Shown: positions 53,395 through 61,452 of the stretch, in pieces
Layout of the letters: each line of letters opens with the position of its first letter
Numbering within the stretch: the first letter of the stretch is position 1
DNA from: Caldilineaceae bacterium
GTDB taxonomy: Bacteria > Chloroflexota > Anaerolineae > Caldilineales > Caldilineaceae
Length of the DNA stretch: 64,000 bases
Direction of reading: 5' to 3'
Assembly: GCA_020634755.1 (NCBI GenBank)
Contig: JACKBC010000004.1
Span: forward strand, 159,426 to 223,425
Notes under the pieces: model-generated
The model's input: the letters and a program-made list of their open reading frames with translations, nothing else
Database searches by the model: none
Told to the model about the DNA's origin: nothing
Translations under genes and position numbers: made by a program

Positions 53395-56300
53395 TTATTC
53401 AGCCGTAGAGACTAATGGCAAATAGATTTTTCGTTGGTTTGAAACTGGTGGCGGTTCCTCTTCTGTTGGCAACGATGTAGGTTCCCCTATTTGTATTTCT
53501 ATAGTTTGTCTCAATGAGCCTACAGAATTTTCTACAACCACCGTTACTAACTTGTTACCAGCATCATTCCAGGTGAACCCTACTGTATCGCTGTAGGCAC
53601 TCGAGTGAATAACTTCGCTTTGGTCAGTGGCAATCCATGTATATGTAATCGGCAGAGAGGCATTTACGGGTTCAATTGTGCTATTAAAAGCATATTCCTC
53701 ACCGGTTTGACCTTCAGAAGGGCCACTCAAGTTTATTTGTTCAATAGATATTATGGGCTGTTCAGGCTGAGAATGGACTACCGTTACTTTCACTAAAACA
53801 GTATCTCCAGGCGCATTGCCACTTGTGATTGTAACGAATGTTTCTGTGGCGTCTGCTAATGGCGCATTCTCATCAATAGAGAACACTAATTCGCTGGGCG
53901 TTGTTCCCGATGTGGCGCTGAGCTCTAGCCATGACTCGTTGGCAACAGCATTCCAAGAGATAGGATTTAGCCAATTCTGGTTATCGATGTAAATTGACGT
54001 GGAAGTTATGCCTGCCGATGGCTTTAGGAAAAGTTTTGTTGCATCGGTGACCAGCTTGTTTTGCGTGGGTGAAATTTGGGTCGGGTTATTTACCACCGTC
54101 ACTTGAACGGATGCGGATGCTGTATTAGCTTCACCATCTTTTACATGAGCAGTAACAACATGTGTGCCCTCACTTAGATCGGCAACGCTTAAATGTCTAC
54201 CCGCGCCTAATAATCCATCTCTGTCGGAAGTCCATTGGATCTGATCATTTATTGAAACATGGTCATCTTTGTCGGAGGCGAAAGCAGTAAAGCTTATTGT
54301 TGTATGCTTGACCGTTGTTATGTCATTATCGGGTTCCAGCATTTGTATCTCTGGCTCACCAAATGGAACAGAAAAAGAGTTATCTGACACATCACTCGAT
54401 GTATGAAACCCATCACTTGCCAGCACTCTGATTAAGGCCTGATTGGAACCTGGGAGACTATCCACTGGTAGCTCATAATGATTTTCATACCAAGATGTGA
54501 CTAACGTTTCCCAGCTCTCTCCCGCATCATCACTATATTGCACTACATATTCTAACTGGCCTCCGTCAGCATCGGATGCCGACCAGTGTATTTCATAGGT
54601 AGAACCATCTAGGATTTCACTGCCATTCGGGCTAGTAATTAGCACTATAGGTAGGTTACCCGAGGCAGTTCGAGCATCCAATTCCTTATCATTATGTGTC
54701 AAAACAATCCGTTTTGCTCCCTCAACGTAAGGTAAAGCTAGTGAAAAAACTTGTTTTGAATCATCAGATACATTCTCTGGTTCAAAGAAGTAAGTAGCAA
54801 GTTCTTGAGCGTTGTTATTTTCAAAACGTACGCTATACGCCCCTAAGTTAGAAAGTTGTACAGATGTTTGAGATTCAATTTGGAAAACTGATTTAATTAT
54901 TCCTGTATCTCCAGTGGGAGAAATTTCACCACTAATCAGCGTAACTTTCTCTGTTTCTAAAATGTTCTGTAAAGACTCTGCATCTACTGAATACCAGTGT
55001 TTTATTACATTCATAATGGCTTCATAAGTCCAGTCCGACATCCATTTTGGGGAGCAGTATCCCATTATGTCATATGAGTAAGGCTTGAAAATTTCCCCAG
55101 TCAAAATATTATACCCAAATATGGCATTGTCTCCATACTTAGTTGGACTAATATGAGCAGAAGAATATGGATAATTCAAATCCGGGTCTTTCTCTTCACC
55201 ATTACATTGAGTATGTTCACGACCAAAATTATGACCTAATTCGTGAGCGGCATGTATAGGAAGATTGGGGTCATAATATGCAGCAGATACGTTTCCCGGT
55301 GTATGGGCTTTACCTGCCCAACCGCCAGCCCAGTCGACTAATAGTGCATGATAAATAAGTTTTATATTGTCGAGCTCACCATATGGACGTTTAGCTGTCA
55401 ATTGGTCTAACACATCACTCAAGTTCGGTACACCATCTGCCGAAGAAGGTGTACTAAATGGAGGTCCAATACTCCAGTCAATTTTCGACACAGGTAGCAT
55501 CGCTTCAAGGTGTTGTATAGTGGCAGATAGGTCTAAGGATGTAGGAACATGTTCTACCCCACTTATATCCCGCCAAATCACATCATAGAAACGCACTCTG
55601 GGTATTGGTACATTTTCAAAGGAGACACTTGTTTGTGTAGAGTTATTCGAAAAGTTATCTTCAGGTATTCGACGCATCCAACTTACTTCTGGATTAATTT
55701 CACCGGTTAAAATAACGTCTCCCGACGTATACTCTGTTGGCAATTCAAAAAAGAATGCTTGATTTAAAATCCCGCGGTCTGGAGAAATTCTCGTTCTAAT
55801 TCGACTGGTGGGCTTGAGTCTTATGCTCTTGCCGCCACTTTCAACTAGTAATTCTGCATAAGCCCATGATTCGTCGTTTGTTGCTTTTACATGAAAACGC
55901 ACAACTGTGCGTTTGCCCGCTACAAGACGGACGCTGTTATTCAAATCTTGTACAACTTGTGTAACCTCCAGTTTGTCTGCGATAAAGTCAACCGAAGCTG
56001 GAGGGGGGTTTTCATTTTCTACAGAGCCAATATCGCAGTTACGTCCGATGGGCCGTTCATATCCACGCTGGTCCGGAGTCGTACAAGTAGCAGGGCCATT
56101 TTCAGCCGCAGGACTACCCGCAAGCAATTCATGCGTATATGTTGGTCCACCATTGTTTCTTAACGAGCTTATCATTGGGTCAATGGGTTCAGCATCAGTA
56201 CCAATTAGGTCAGTAGGATCTCGCTGGAGATTGCAGCCGGTATCTTTGCCGATTAAATTGAAACCATTCGAAATGATCAAGTAACGAGGCTCATCCTCAA

Positions 56301-57438
56301 ATGCATCGTAGCAATCTGGCGAATCTGACGCTGTGTTGATTGCAATTAAAGAGTTGTGTGCAGTGATTTCTGCGCCAGTGCTGTAAAAAATAGTTTGACT
56401 GTTACCATCATCAACTATGAGAGCTCTCGATGCATAGATACCCCCTCCTGTAATTGCGCTATTCTCTACAATAGAAGTGTTGCTCAGTTCTACAGAAACT
56501 GTTTGGTCTGAAACTCCTCCAACATGAATTCCCCCACCATTTTCGGCGGCACTGTTGTTGCTAATGGTACTATTTACAATATTAGCGCTTCCATAGAAGA
56601 GTGAAATGCCGCCCCCCCACCTTGCAGAATTAGAACTAATAACACTTCGTATTATGTTTAAACCACCTCCATCCTGGCCGATTCCACCAGCAGTACCTGA
56701 GGTTGCCCTATTGTTACTAATAGTGCTATCGACCAAGGTGATTGTACCTTCAAAATTTCGAATCCCACCATCTGACTGTGCTACATTGCTAGAAATAGAA
56801 GTATTCGCAATGGTGACGGTTCCGCGAAAATTGCTTATACCGCCACCTGATGGAATAGCTGCACCTGTTTTTTCTGTAGCGACATTGTTTCTGATCACAC
56901 TGTGATTTATGGTGAGTACACCCGTATTGTAGATACCTCCTCCACCAGGGTGGTTTACAACCTCGTTATTTTGAATAATGCTCCCTGATATAGTAAGTGT
57001 TCCCTCATTGAAAATTCCACCACCACCAGAGTGCTGTCCCGACAAGAAGCCGTTTTGAATTGTAACTCCAATAAGGTTTACATTTTGGCCGCTCAATACG
57101 TGGATAACCCGATCGTGTTTTGCTCCGTCAATATAGGTAGTGCTGTTACCTGCTCCCGATATCGTTATACTCTTATCGATTGACAGATTCTCGGCATACA
57201 GACCATCCGCCACACGGATTGTGTCACCATGAGAAGCTTTCCGAATCGCAGCAGATACTGTTCGGCAAGGGGTTATAGCAGCTAGGCAATCGTTGTCGTC
57301 ATTTCCTGAAGTAGCCACATAAAGGAATGACGCTGCTTGACCTGTCAGAATAGGATAGAACGAAGATATTGCCACAAGCACAGCGGCTAAAGCCATATGT
57401 AGGCAATATTGCCAATGGTTTCGATTAGATGTATTCAT
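53395..57438 (-). CDS. Secreted beta-helix / metzincin metalloprotease with Ig-like domains
   Basis: A 1347-residue protein with a signal peptide (LAAVLVAISSFYPILTGQAAS). Residues ~40-430 form a right-handed parallel beta-helix: LYVATSGNDDNDC opens it, then many repeats of SGGGIFNEGTLTISGS type. Around residues 480-650 is a beta-sandwich region. The zinc site HAAHELGHNFGREH (~730) matches HExxHxxGxxH, and DIMGYC (~790) is the Met-turn, so the catalytic part is a metzincin. Ig/PKD-like domains follow (~960-1060 and ~1070-1130), then a BACON-like domain (SWNAVANESWLELSATSGTT) and a final Ig-like domain. The protein ends RKIYLPLVSTAE. ATG at 57438 has GAGAGGA at the right spacing. It is likely extracellular, degrading or binding surface polymers or prey proteins; substrate unknown. 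Confidence 0.88.
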   Translation of the reverse strand: MNTSNRNHWQYCLHMALAAVLVAISSFYPILTGQAASFLYVATSGNDDNDCLAAITPCRTVSAAIRKASHGDTIRVADGLYAENLSIDKSITISGAGNSTTYIDGAKHDRVIHVLSGQNVNLIGVTIQNGFLSGQHSGGGGIFNEGTLTISGSIIQNNEVVNHPGGGGIYNTGVLTINHSVIRNNVATEKTGAAIPSGGGISNFRGTVTIANTSISSNVAQSDGGIRNFEGTITLVDSTISNNRATSGTAGGIGQDGGGLNIIRSVISSNSARWGGGISLFYGSANIVNSTISNNSAAENGGGIHVGGVSDQTVSVELSNTSIVENSAITGGGIYASRALIVDDGNSQTIFYSTGAEITAHNSLIAINTASDSPDCYDAFEDEPRYLIISNGFNLIGKDTGCNLQRDPTDLIGTDAEPIDPMISSLRNNGGPTYTHELLAGSPAAENGPATCTTPDQRGYERPIGRNCDIGSVENENPPPASVDFIADKLEVTQVVQDLNNSVRLVAGKRTVVRFHVKATNDESWAYAELLVESGGKSIRLKPTSRIRTRISPDRGILNQAFFFELPTEYTSGDVILTGEINPEVSWMRRIPEDNFSNNSTQTSVSFENVPIPRVRFYDVIWRDISGVEHVPTSLDLSATIQHLEAMLPVSKIDWSIGPPFSTPSSADGVPNLSDVLDQLTAKRPYGELDNIKLIYHALLVDWAGGWAGKAHTPGNVSAAYYDPNLPIHAAHELGHNFGREHTQCNGEEKDPDLNYPYSSAHISPTKYGDNAIFGYNILTGEIFKPYSYDIMGYCSPKWMSDWTYEAIMNVIKHWYSVDAESLQNILETEKVTLISGEISPTGDTGIIKSVFQIESQTSVQLSNLGAYSVRFENNNAQELATYFFEPENVSDDSKQVFSLALPYVEGAKRIVLTHNDKELDARTASGNLPIVLITSPNGSEILDGSTYEIHWSASDADGGQLEYVVQYSDDAGESWETLVTSWYENHYELPVDSLPGSNQALIRVLASDGFHTSSDVSDNSFSVPFGEPEIQMLEPDNDITTVKHTTISFTAFASDKDDHVSINDQIQWTSDRDGLLGAGRHLSVADLSEGTHVVTAHVKDGEANTASASVQVTVVNNPTQISPTQNKLVTDATKLFLKPSAGITSTSIYIDNQNWLNPISWNAVANESWLELSATSGTTPSELVFSIDENAPLADATETFVTITSGNAPGDTVLVKVTVVHSQPEQPIISIEQINLSGPSEGQTGEEYAFNSTIEPVNASLPITYTWIATDQSEVIHSSAYSDTVGFTWNDAGNKLVTVVVENSVGSLRQTIEIQIGEPTSLPTEEEPPPVSNQRKIYLPLVSTAE

Positions 57439-57599
57439 TTTATTCCTCTCGAAGATGCTGTCCGATGTTCTGTAATGAAAGGAGACCTGCATGTCAACAC
57501 GACCATGGTTTATTTTTTGATGAAAAAGCGATTGCCGGGCCGAAATATTCTTACGCCATTGATATGGTGCTACACATGTAGAGTCAGAGAAATTGCAGT

Positions 57600-58391
57600 C
57601 TAACGTGCTGCTTCAGCCAGTTTTGGCAGAGGAGATAGCTTGACTGGATAATCTTCCCAGTGCCAGTCATGATAAAATGTCACGTCGGCGTACTCCACTC
57701 TGACGGCAATTTTCATCCAGTTTTCGGGAATGCGGGTATACCAGAAACGCCAGTGGGCCATATTGTCCTGAAGTTCGCCCCGATTGGCGTGTACTGTTTT
57801 CACATCACCATTTCGCAGCCAAATTCGGAAAGAGACGTTGTTGGCATTCCATCCGGCCAGACATGCAGGGCCACAGTCTACAAAGGGGACAAACAGATCT
57901 CCATTTTTGCGTGAATGATACTCTGGCTTTATGCGTAGGCGGCGAAGCTGTAGTTCTTGCAGCGAAACATCTTTGGCGTCGTTTTGGTAGTGATCCAGCT
58001 TAAAGTCCAACACGGCTGCTTCGCTCTCAATTCCCAACTCTATTAATCCAGGTAATTTCCCCAGATAGACAAAAGATTGGGAAGAGTCGAAATCAGCGCC
58101 TTGTTCAACTACGTGGATTGGTTTATTGTGAGCCGGCCACGAAAATTTCGATTGCAGTTTCTGATTTCCAAAAATTCCGCGGAATTTCAGACTGATTAAA
58201 GTCTCCTCTGTAGGCCAACAGCTGGAGGTAGAAACTGTACTAACGCGACGATCAATAGAAGGATTAAACCACTTTCCCTCCAGTGGATGCGGAGAGCATT
58301 GACCTGCAAAGGCAAGCTTCGGAGCGAAGACAAACAGTGTCAAAGTGATTCCTATCGATAAAAATATTAATGTTACAAATTTTGTACGCAT
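57600..58391 (-). CDS. Secreted hypothetical protein
   Basis: A 263-residue protein I do not recognise. A signal peptide (FVTLIFLSIGITLTLFVFAPKLAFA) precedes a Cys-containing mature part: GQCSPHPLEGKW, TSSCWPTEETL, DCGPACLAGW. The four to five cysteines probably form disulfides outside the cell. The C-terminal half is rich in aromatic residues and strands (NMAHWRFWYTRIPENWMKIAV; ADVTFYHDWHWEDYPV), suggesting a beta-sandwich that binds a ligand or polymer. It lies on the same strand between the protease gene and the crystallin-like gene; they may act together. Confidence 0.7.
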   Translation of the reverse strand: MRTKFVTLIFLSIGITLTLFVFAPKLAFAGQCSPHPLEGKWFNPSIDRRVSTVSTSSCWPTEETLISLKFRGIFGNQKLQSKFSWPAHNKPIHVVEQGADFDSSQSFVYLGKLPGLIELGIESEAAVLDFKLDHYQNDAKDVSLQELQLRRLRIKPEYHSRKNGDLFVPFVDCGPACLAGWNANNVSFRIWLRNGDVKTVHANRGELQDNMAHWRFWYTRIPENWMKIAVRVEYADVTFYHDWHWEDYPVKLSPLPKLAEAAR

Positions 58392-58551
58392 GGTATGTCT
58401 CCTACTTGTATATTTTATAAAAACCGCTGGTAGGCTGAGCTATAAATCTCATTCTTCTTCGAGGACTTTGGATATAAGCTGAAGACAATGTGAAACCCTC
58501 ACTTTTCCAACGTCAGAAGTTAAGGGTTTCACGTTGCCACAAATTAGAGTT

Positions 58552-59238
58552 TTACCAAAAACTATCAAGACTGAAGGAGCGCACTCGAAAGCCTGGATCA
58601 TAATTTGGGCCATTGAAAGCGCGTTTTTCTTTGATTCTCCCACTTGAGAATGAGCTGTTGTAGAGAATCGCCTTACAACCAGAGCCCTTAATGTAGCTAA
58701 TGCGATTCATCGCTGGCGTTTCGCTCAGTACAGCAGCATTTGCCCGTGATGAGTAGTAGGTCATGCGCACGCCGTTGCCGCCGATGCGTATCTTGCATTG
58801 CTTGTCGGTTACTTTGGTAATGATAATTGACCGAATACGCCAAGTATCACCCGATCCATCGACGCCACCGGTACCCGCTCTAATTTTTTTGGACAAATCG
58901 GTCCCCAAGGTGACATGACGGCCTCCATAGTTGGTCTTATTGAAGATATCAAATGTACAGGGGCCGCGCGTTGAGCGAATAAAGTCACTCGCCGGAACGT
59001 CGGAAAATAAGAGACGTTGCTGAAGGTCATCTACATCGCCCGAAAAACGCCACGTTTTTCCGTCCCTTCCAATTCGGATTTCACAGCTTTCAGAAACATT
59101 ATGAGCTTTTTGGGCCAACGCCGCCTGAGGCATCATTAGGATGGCTATCAGACTGACAAGCACCCAATACCATATGAACTGTCTGCGGCCTCTTAATATT
59201 CCCATGTTTTCTCGATTGAGATTTGATAATTTACCCAT
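58552..59238 (-). CDS. Secreted beta/gamma-crystallin-like protein
   Basis: A 228-residue protein with a signal peptide (WYWVLVSLIAILMMPQAALAQ). The mature part has two similar halves, each with a short cysteine-bounded strand set: CEIRIGRDGKTWRFSG ... CTFDIFNKTNYGGRHVTLG and CKIRIGGNGVRMTYYS ... CKAILYNSSFSSGR. The F-x-NYGG-x-x-x-T-L pattern followed by SGDTWRIRSI resembles a beta/gamma-crystallin Greek-key motif; this assignment is tentative. The internal duplication is clear. ATG at 59238 has AAGGAAT upstream; an ATG 12 codons later is possible. Confidence 0.65.
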   Translation of the reverse strand: MGKLSNLNRENMGILRGRRQFIWYWVLVSLIAILMMPQAALAQKAHNVSESCEIRIGRDGKTWRFSGDVDDLQQRLLFSDVPASDFIRSTRGPCTFDIFNKTNYGGRHVTLGTDLSKKIRAGTGGVDGSGDTWRIRSIIITKVTDKQCKIRIGGNGVRMTYYSSRANAAVLSETPAMNRISYIKGSGCKAILYNSSFSSGRIKEKRAFNGPNYDPGFRVRSFSLDSFW

Positions 59239-59331
59239 TTGTACGGATTCCTTTCACAGATAGATTTGCGTTCAATTTGCATAAAATCAAATAAAAATCT
59301 TGCGCTTTGGGTGCTAATTGAACCAGCCTCC

Positions 59332-59514
59332 TTAAGCTCCATTTCCCAGCATGGCGATTCCGATGACGATAGCGATAAGGCCCCCAATGCGAGTGGTAAT
59401 CAGCAAAAGATCCGATGGCTCTACATCTTTCAGCTTCCATCCTTCACCCAAATACCAGGCGAGTCGAGGCGCCAATAAGCCTATCAAGCCAGCTATTAAG
59501 AAAAAGATTCCCAC
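59332..59514 (-). CDS. Small two-helix membrane protein
   Basis: A 60-residue protein starting at GTG 59514, with AGGAGG 9 bases upstream. FFLIAGLIGLLAPRLAWYL and LLITTRIGGLIAIVIGIAML form two membrane helices joined by GEGWKLKDVEPSDL. The layout matches a widespread family of tiny uncharacterised membrane proteins (DUF6199-like). Function unknown. It lies 93 bases upstream of the crystallin-like gene on the same strand. Confidence 0.7.
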   Translation of the reverse strand: MGIFFLIAGLIGLLAPRLAWYLGEGWKLKDVEPSDLLLITTRIGGLIAIVIGIAMLGNGA

Positions 59515-59550
59515 GTTTTTATTCCTCCTATTAGAATTCGATACTTCGGC

Positions 59551-59835
59551 TCATCTGAGTAAACTTTCATGAATAGAGTAATGAACTCGCTTCCAAGAAG
59601 TGGATATCCAACTGATAGTGTTTCGCAGCTTTTCCACGCCCTTTTCAATAACTCTCTCAATCGAGGGAAGGCTGAGAGAATTGGGCGTTTGGTGGGACTG
59701 GGCTTTGGTCAACCGCCGCTGCACGTAGCGCAGCCGCAGCCGCAGCCAAGCAACGTGAATCCACTGTACAACCAACAACAGCAGAGAGAGCATAAGAAGC
59801 GGATTATCGCGCCAAAGTTGTTCAACCGTGATCAT
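59551..59835 (-). CDS. Small single-helix membrane protein, unknown
   Basis: A 94-residue protein: one membrane helix (LLMLSLLLLVVQWIHVAWL) near the N-terminus, then a strongly basic segment (RLRLRYVQRRLTKAQ) and a helical tail. No family recognised. ATG at 59835 is preceded by AAAGGATG. It is in line with the small membrane protein gene 36 bases downstream, so both are probably one transcript. Confidence 0.55.
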   Translation of the reverse strand: MITVEQLWRDNPLLMLSLLLLVVQWIHVAWLRLRLRYVQRRLTKAQSHQTPNSLSLPSIERVIEKGVEKLRNTISWISTSWKRVHYSIHESLLR

Positions 59836-59925
59836 AACGTTTCATCCTTTCCATGAGCTATTCATCTCTATCTTCCTTGATTTTGAACCGCCCTCACCTT
59901 ATTAGACGAGCTTTTTAGCCTCTAA

Positions 59926-59955
59926 TTACAAAATAAGTTTGTCCTATGTTAAAAT
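59926..59955 (+). promoter_or_regulatory. Candidate promoter of the sigma/anti-sigma/CHAT operon
   Basis: TTACAA (59926-59931) and TAAAAT (59950-59955) are separated by 18 bases and lie about 50 bases before the sigma-factor gene. The match is moderate. An autoregulated promoter read by the encoded sigma factor would also be expected in this gap. Confidence 0.35.
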
Positions 59956-60010
59956 ATTTAAAAATTGACCCTTATTTCACCTCGCACGCGCACGCAATGG
60001 ACCCCTACAA

Positions 60011-60619
60011 ATGATGTCAGAACCGGAATGGAATGCCCTGCCTGATCAAGAGAAAGTGGCTTTGCTCAAGCAAAAAGATGAAGCTGCCCACAAATATCTG
60101 CTTGCCATGCTGATGCGCGCGTCCTGGAAGGCGCTTAAGGGCGAATTGCGGGCAGAAGAGCATGTCCATAAGGTCTCTATGTCCGCTTATGAGTCTATTT
60201 TGAGAAAGCTCGAAGACTTTCAGTTCAGATCGAAATTTTCTACGTGGTCTGTACGCGTTCTAGTCAATAAGGTCAACGACTTTGTACCTGATTATTACCG
60301 CAAGGAGGGGAAAAACGTTCCTTTGCCGGCCGGATTGTCCAAAGAAGATTGGGAATTTGAATTCCAAGTGTCGCTTAAAACAGTATGTCGGCGCATCTGG
60401 CCCTGCTGGCAAGAGGTATGCGCCGATACGCGTCAGCGGCGCGATCTTAAAGTATGGCTGGAAATTGATCTCAAAGGCGTCTGTCCACAAGAAGTGGCCG
60501 ATCGGTGGAACATTAAACGCGGTTATGCAAACACTATTGCAACTCGCATCAGGCAAAAACTCCAAAAATCTTTGCAAAAGCATGGATATGAAAATCGATC
60601 TGAATTAATCAGTTTGTAA
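60011..60619 (+). CDS. Sigma-70-family (ECF-like) RNA polymerase sigma factor
   Basis: A 202-residue divergent sigma factor. Region 2 is recognisable as SAYESILRKLEDFQFRSKFSTWSVRVLVNKVNDF, corresponding to the usual F-x-FRSKFSTW-x-x-x-x-x-N core that binds RNA polymerase and the -10 element. The C-terminal VCPQEVADRWNIKRGYANTIATRIRQKLQKSLQ is the region 4 helix-turn-helix for the -35. The spacing between them is slightly long. It is followed after 38 bases by a gene with an anti-sigma-type zinc motif and then a CHAT protease gene, so it is likely a signal-responsive regulator of a small regulon. Confidence 0.82.
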   Translation: MMSEPEWNALPDQEKVALLKQKDEAAHKYLLAMLMRASWKALKGELRAEEHVHKVSMSAYESILRKLEDFQFRSKFSTWSVRVLVNKVNDFVPDYYRKEGKNVPLPAGLSKEDWEFEFQVSLKTVCRRIWPCWQEVCADTRQRRDLKVWLEIDLKGVCPQEVADRWNIKRGYANTIATRIRQKLQKSLQKHGYENRSELISL

Positions 60620-60657
60620 TTGATCGAGATCTATGGCGTCTAATGGAGTAACGACCT

Positions 60658-61395
60658 ATGGCTCAAGAGCTAAGCATGAATCCAAAACAAGAAGCTGTAA
60701 TGAGAATCATACGCAATATTTATGCCGTTCAAGATGACGATATTCAGTGTGACGTTGTTGCCGAACAGATGGTGGAGTCTGCGGACTCGCTCTATTCTGA
60801 CGAGGCGTCACAAAGACAATTTCCTGCCATGTGGCGTCATTTTCAGCTCTGTGCCGATTGCTATGCAGAGTATCGGATGCTCATAGAATTAGTAGAAGCT
60901 GAGGAAGCATTTTTTTCGCCTGTAGATGATAATGCAGCGGCGGGGGCAGCAGAATATCCTGCTGTTAAGGGGCTCGTTGCTGTACCGGATGCCATTCGGC
61001 GGCTGCTTGACGCTGCCTTGACGATCTCTTTCCCGGGTTTTACGCCGATGCCGGCCGATGTCCTGCGGGGCGCGGTGCTGGCTGCAAAACCAGTGCAAAT
61101 CACGTTTCCTGAAACGGGACTACAAATTGAGCTGAATGTACTGCCAGGGCTTATGGATTCAGCTCACAGATTGCTGACCTGCGGCGTGTCTGCTTCTGAT
61201 TTGGCACAGAGTAAGCTCAACACCCGTATGGTCGCCCAACTATTTTCTGAAACGTCTGGTGAGTTAGAACAAGAAGAAGAGATGGTGGACAGACAGGCTG
61301 CGTTTGATGACCTCTACGAAGACCGCTATACGCTCCTGCTTTTAGCAGAGACTCACACCTACGGAGTTACCGGAATCGATCTGTCCAATATTTAA
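60658..61395 (+). CDS. Putative zinc-finger anti-sigma factor
   Basis: A 245-residue acidic protein. MWRHFQLCADCYAEYRML near residue 60 gives the H-x3-C-x2-C pattern of zinc-binding anti-sigma (ZAS) domains, which clamp ECF sigma factors. No membrane helix is visible, so it is a soluble ZAS protein. The rest (residues ~90-245) is unlike known sensors; residues ~110-190 (SFPGFTPMP ... ITFPETGLQIELNVLPGL) look like a small beta domain. Placed between the sigma factor and the CHAT protease genes, it could be the switch whose cleavage frees the sigma factor. That is inference from context. Confidence 0.7.
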   Translation: MAQELSMNPKQEAVMRIIRNIYAVQDDDIQCDVVAEQMVESADSLYSDEASQRQFPAMWRHFQLCADCYAEYRMLIELVEAEEAFFSPVDDNAAAGAAEYPAVKGLVAVPDAIRRLLDAALTISFPGFTPMPADVLRGAVLAAKPVQITFPETGLQIELNVLPGLMDSAHRLLTCGVSASDLAQSKLNTRMVAQLFSETSGELEQEEEMVDRQAAFDDLYEDRYTLLLLAETHTYGVTGIDLSNI

Positions 61396-61452
61396 CGCAC
61401 GTAGGGGGTTCCCATCACTGCAACCATCTCCGCCCTGGAACGGCTGTGCGTA

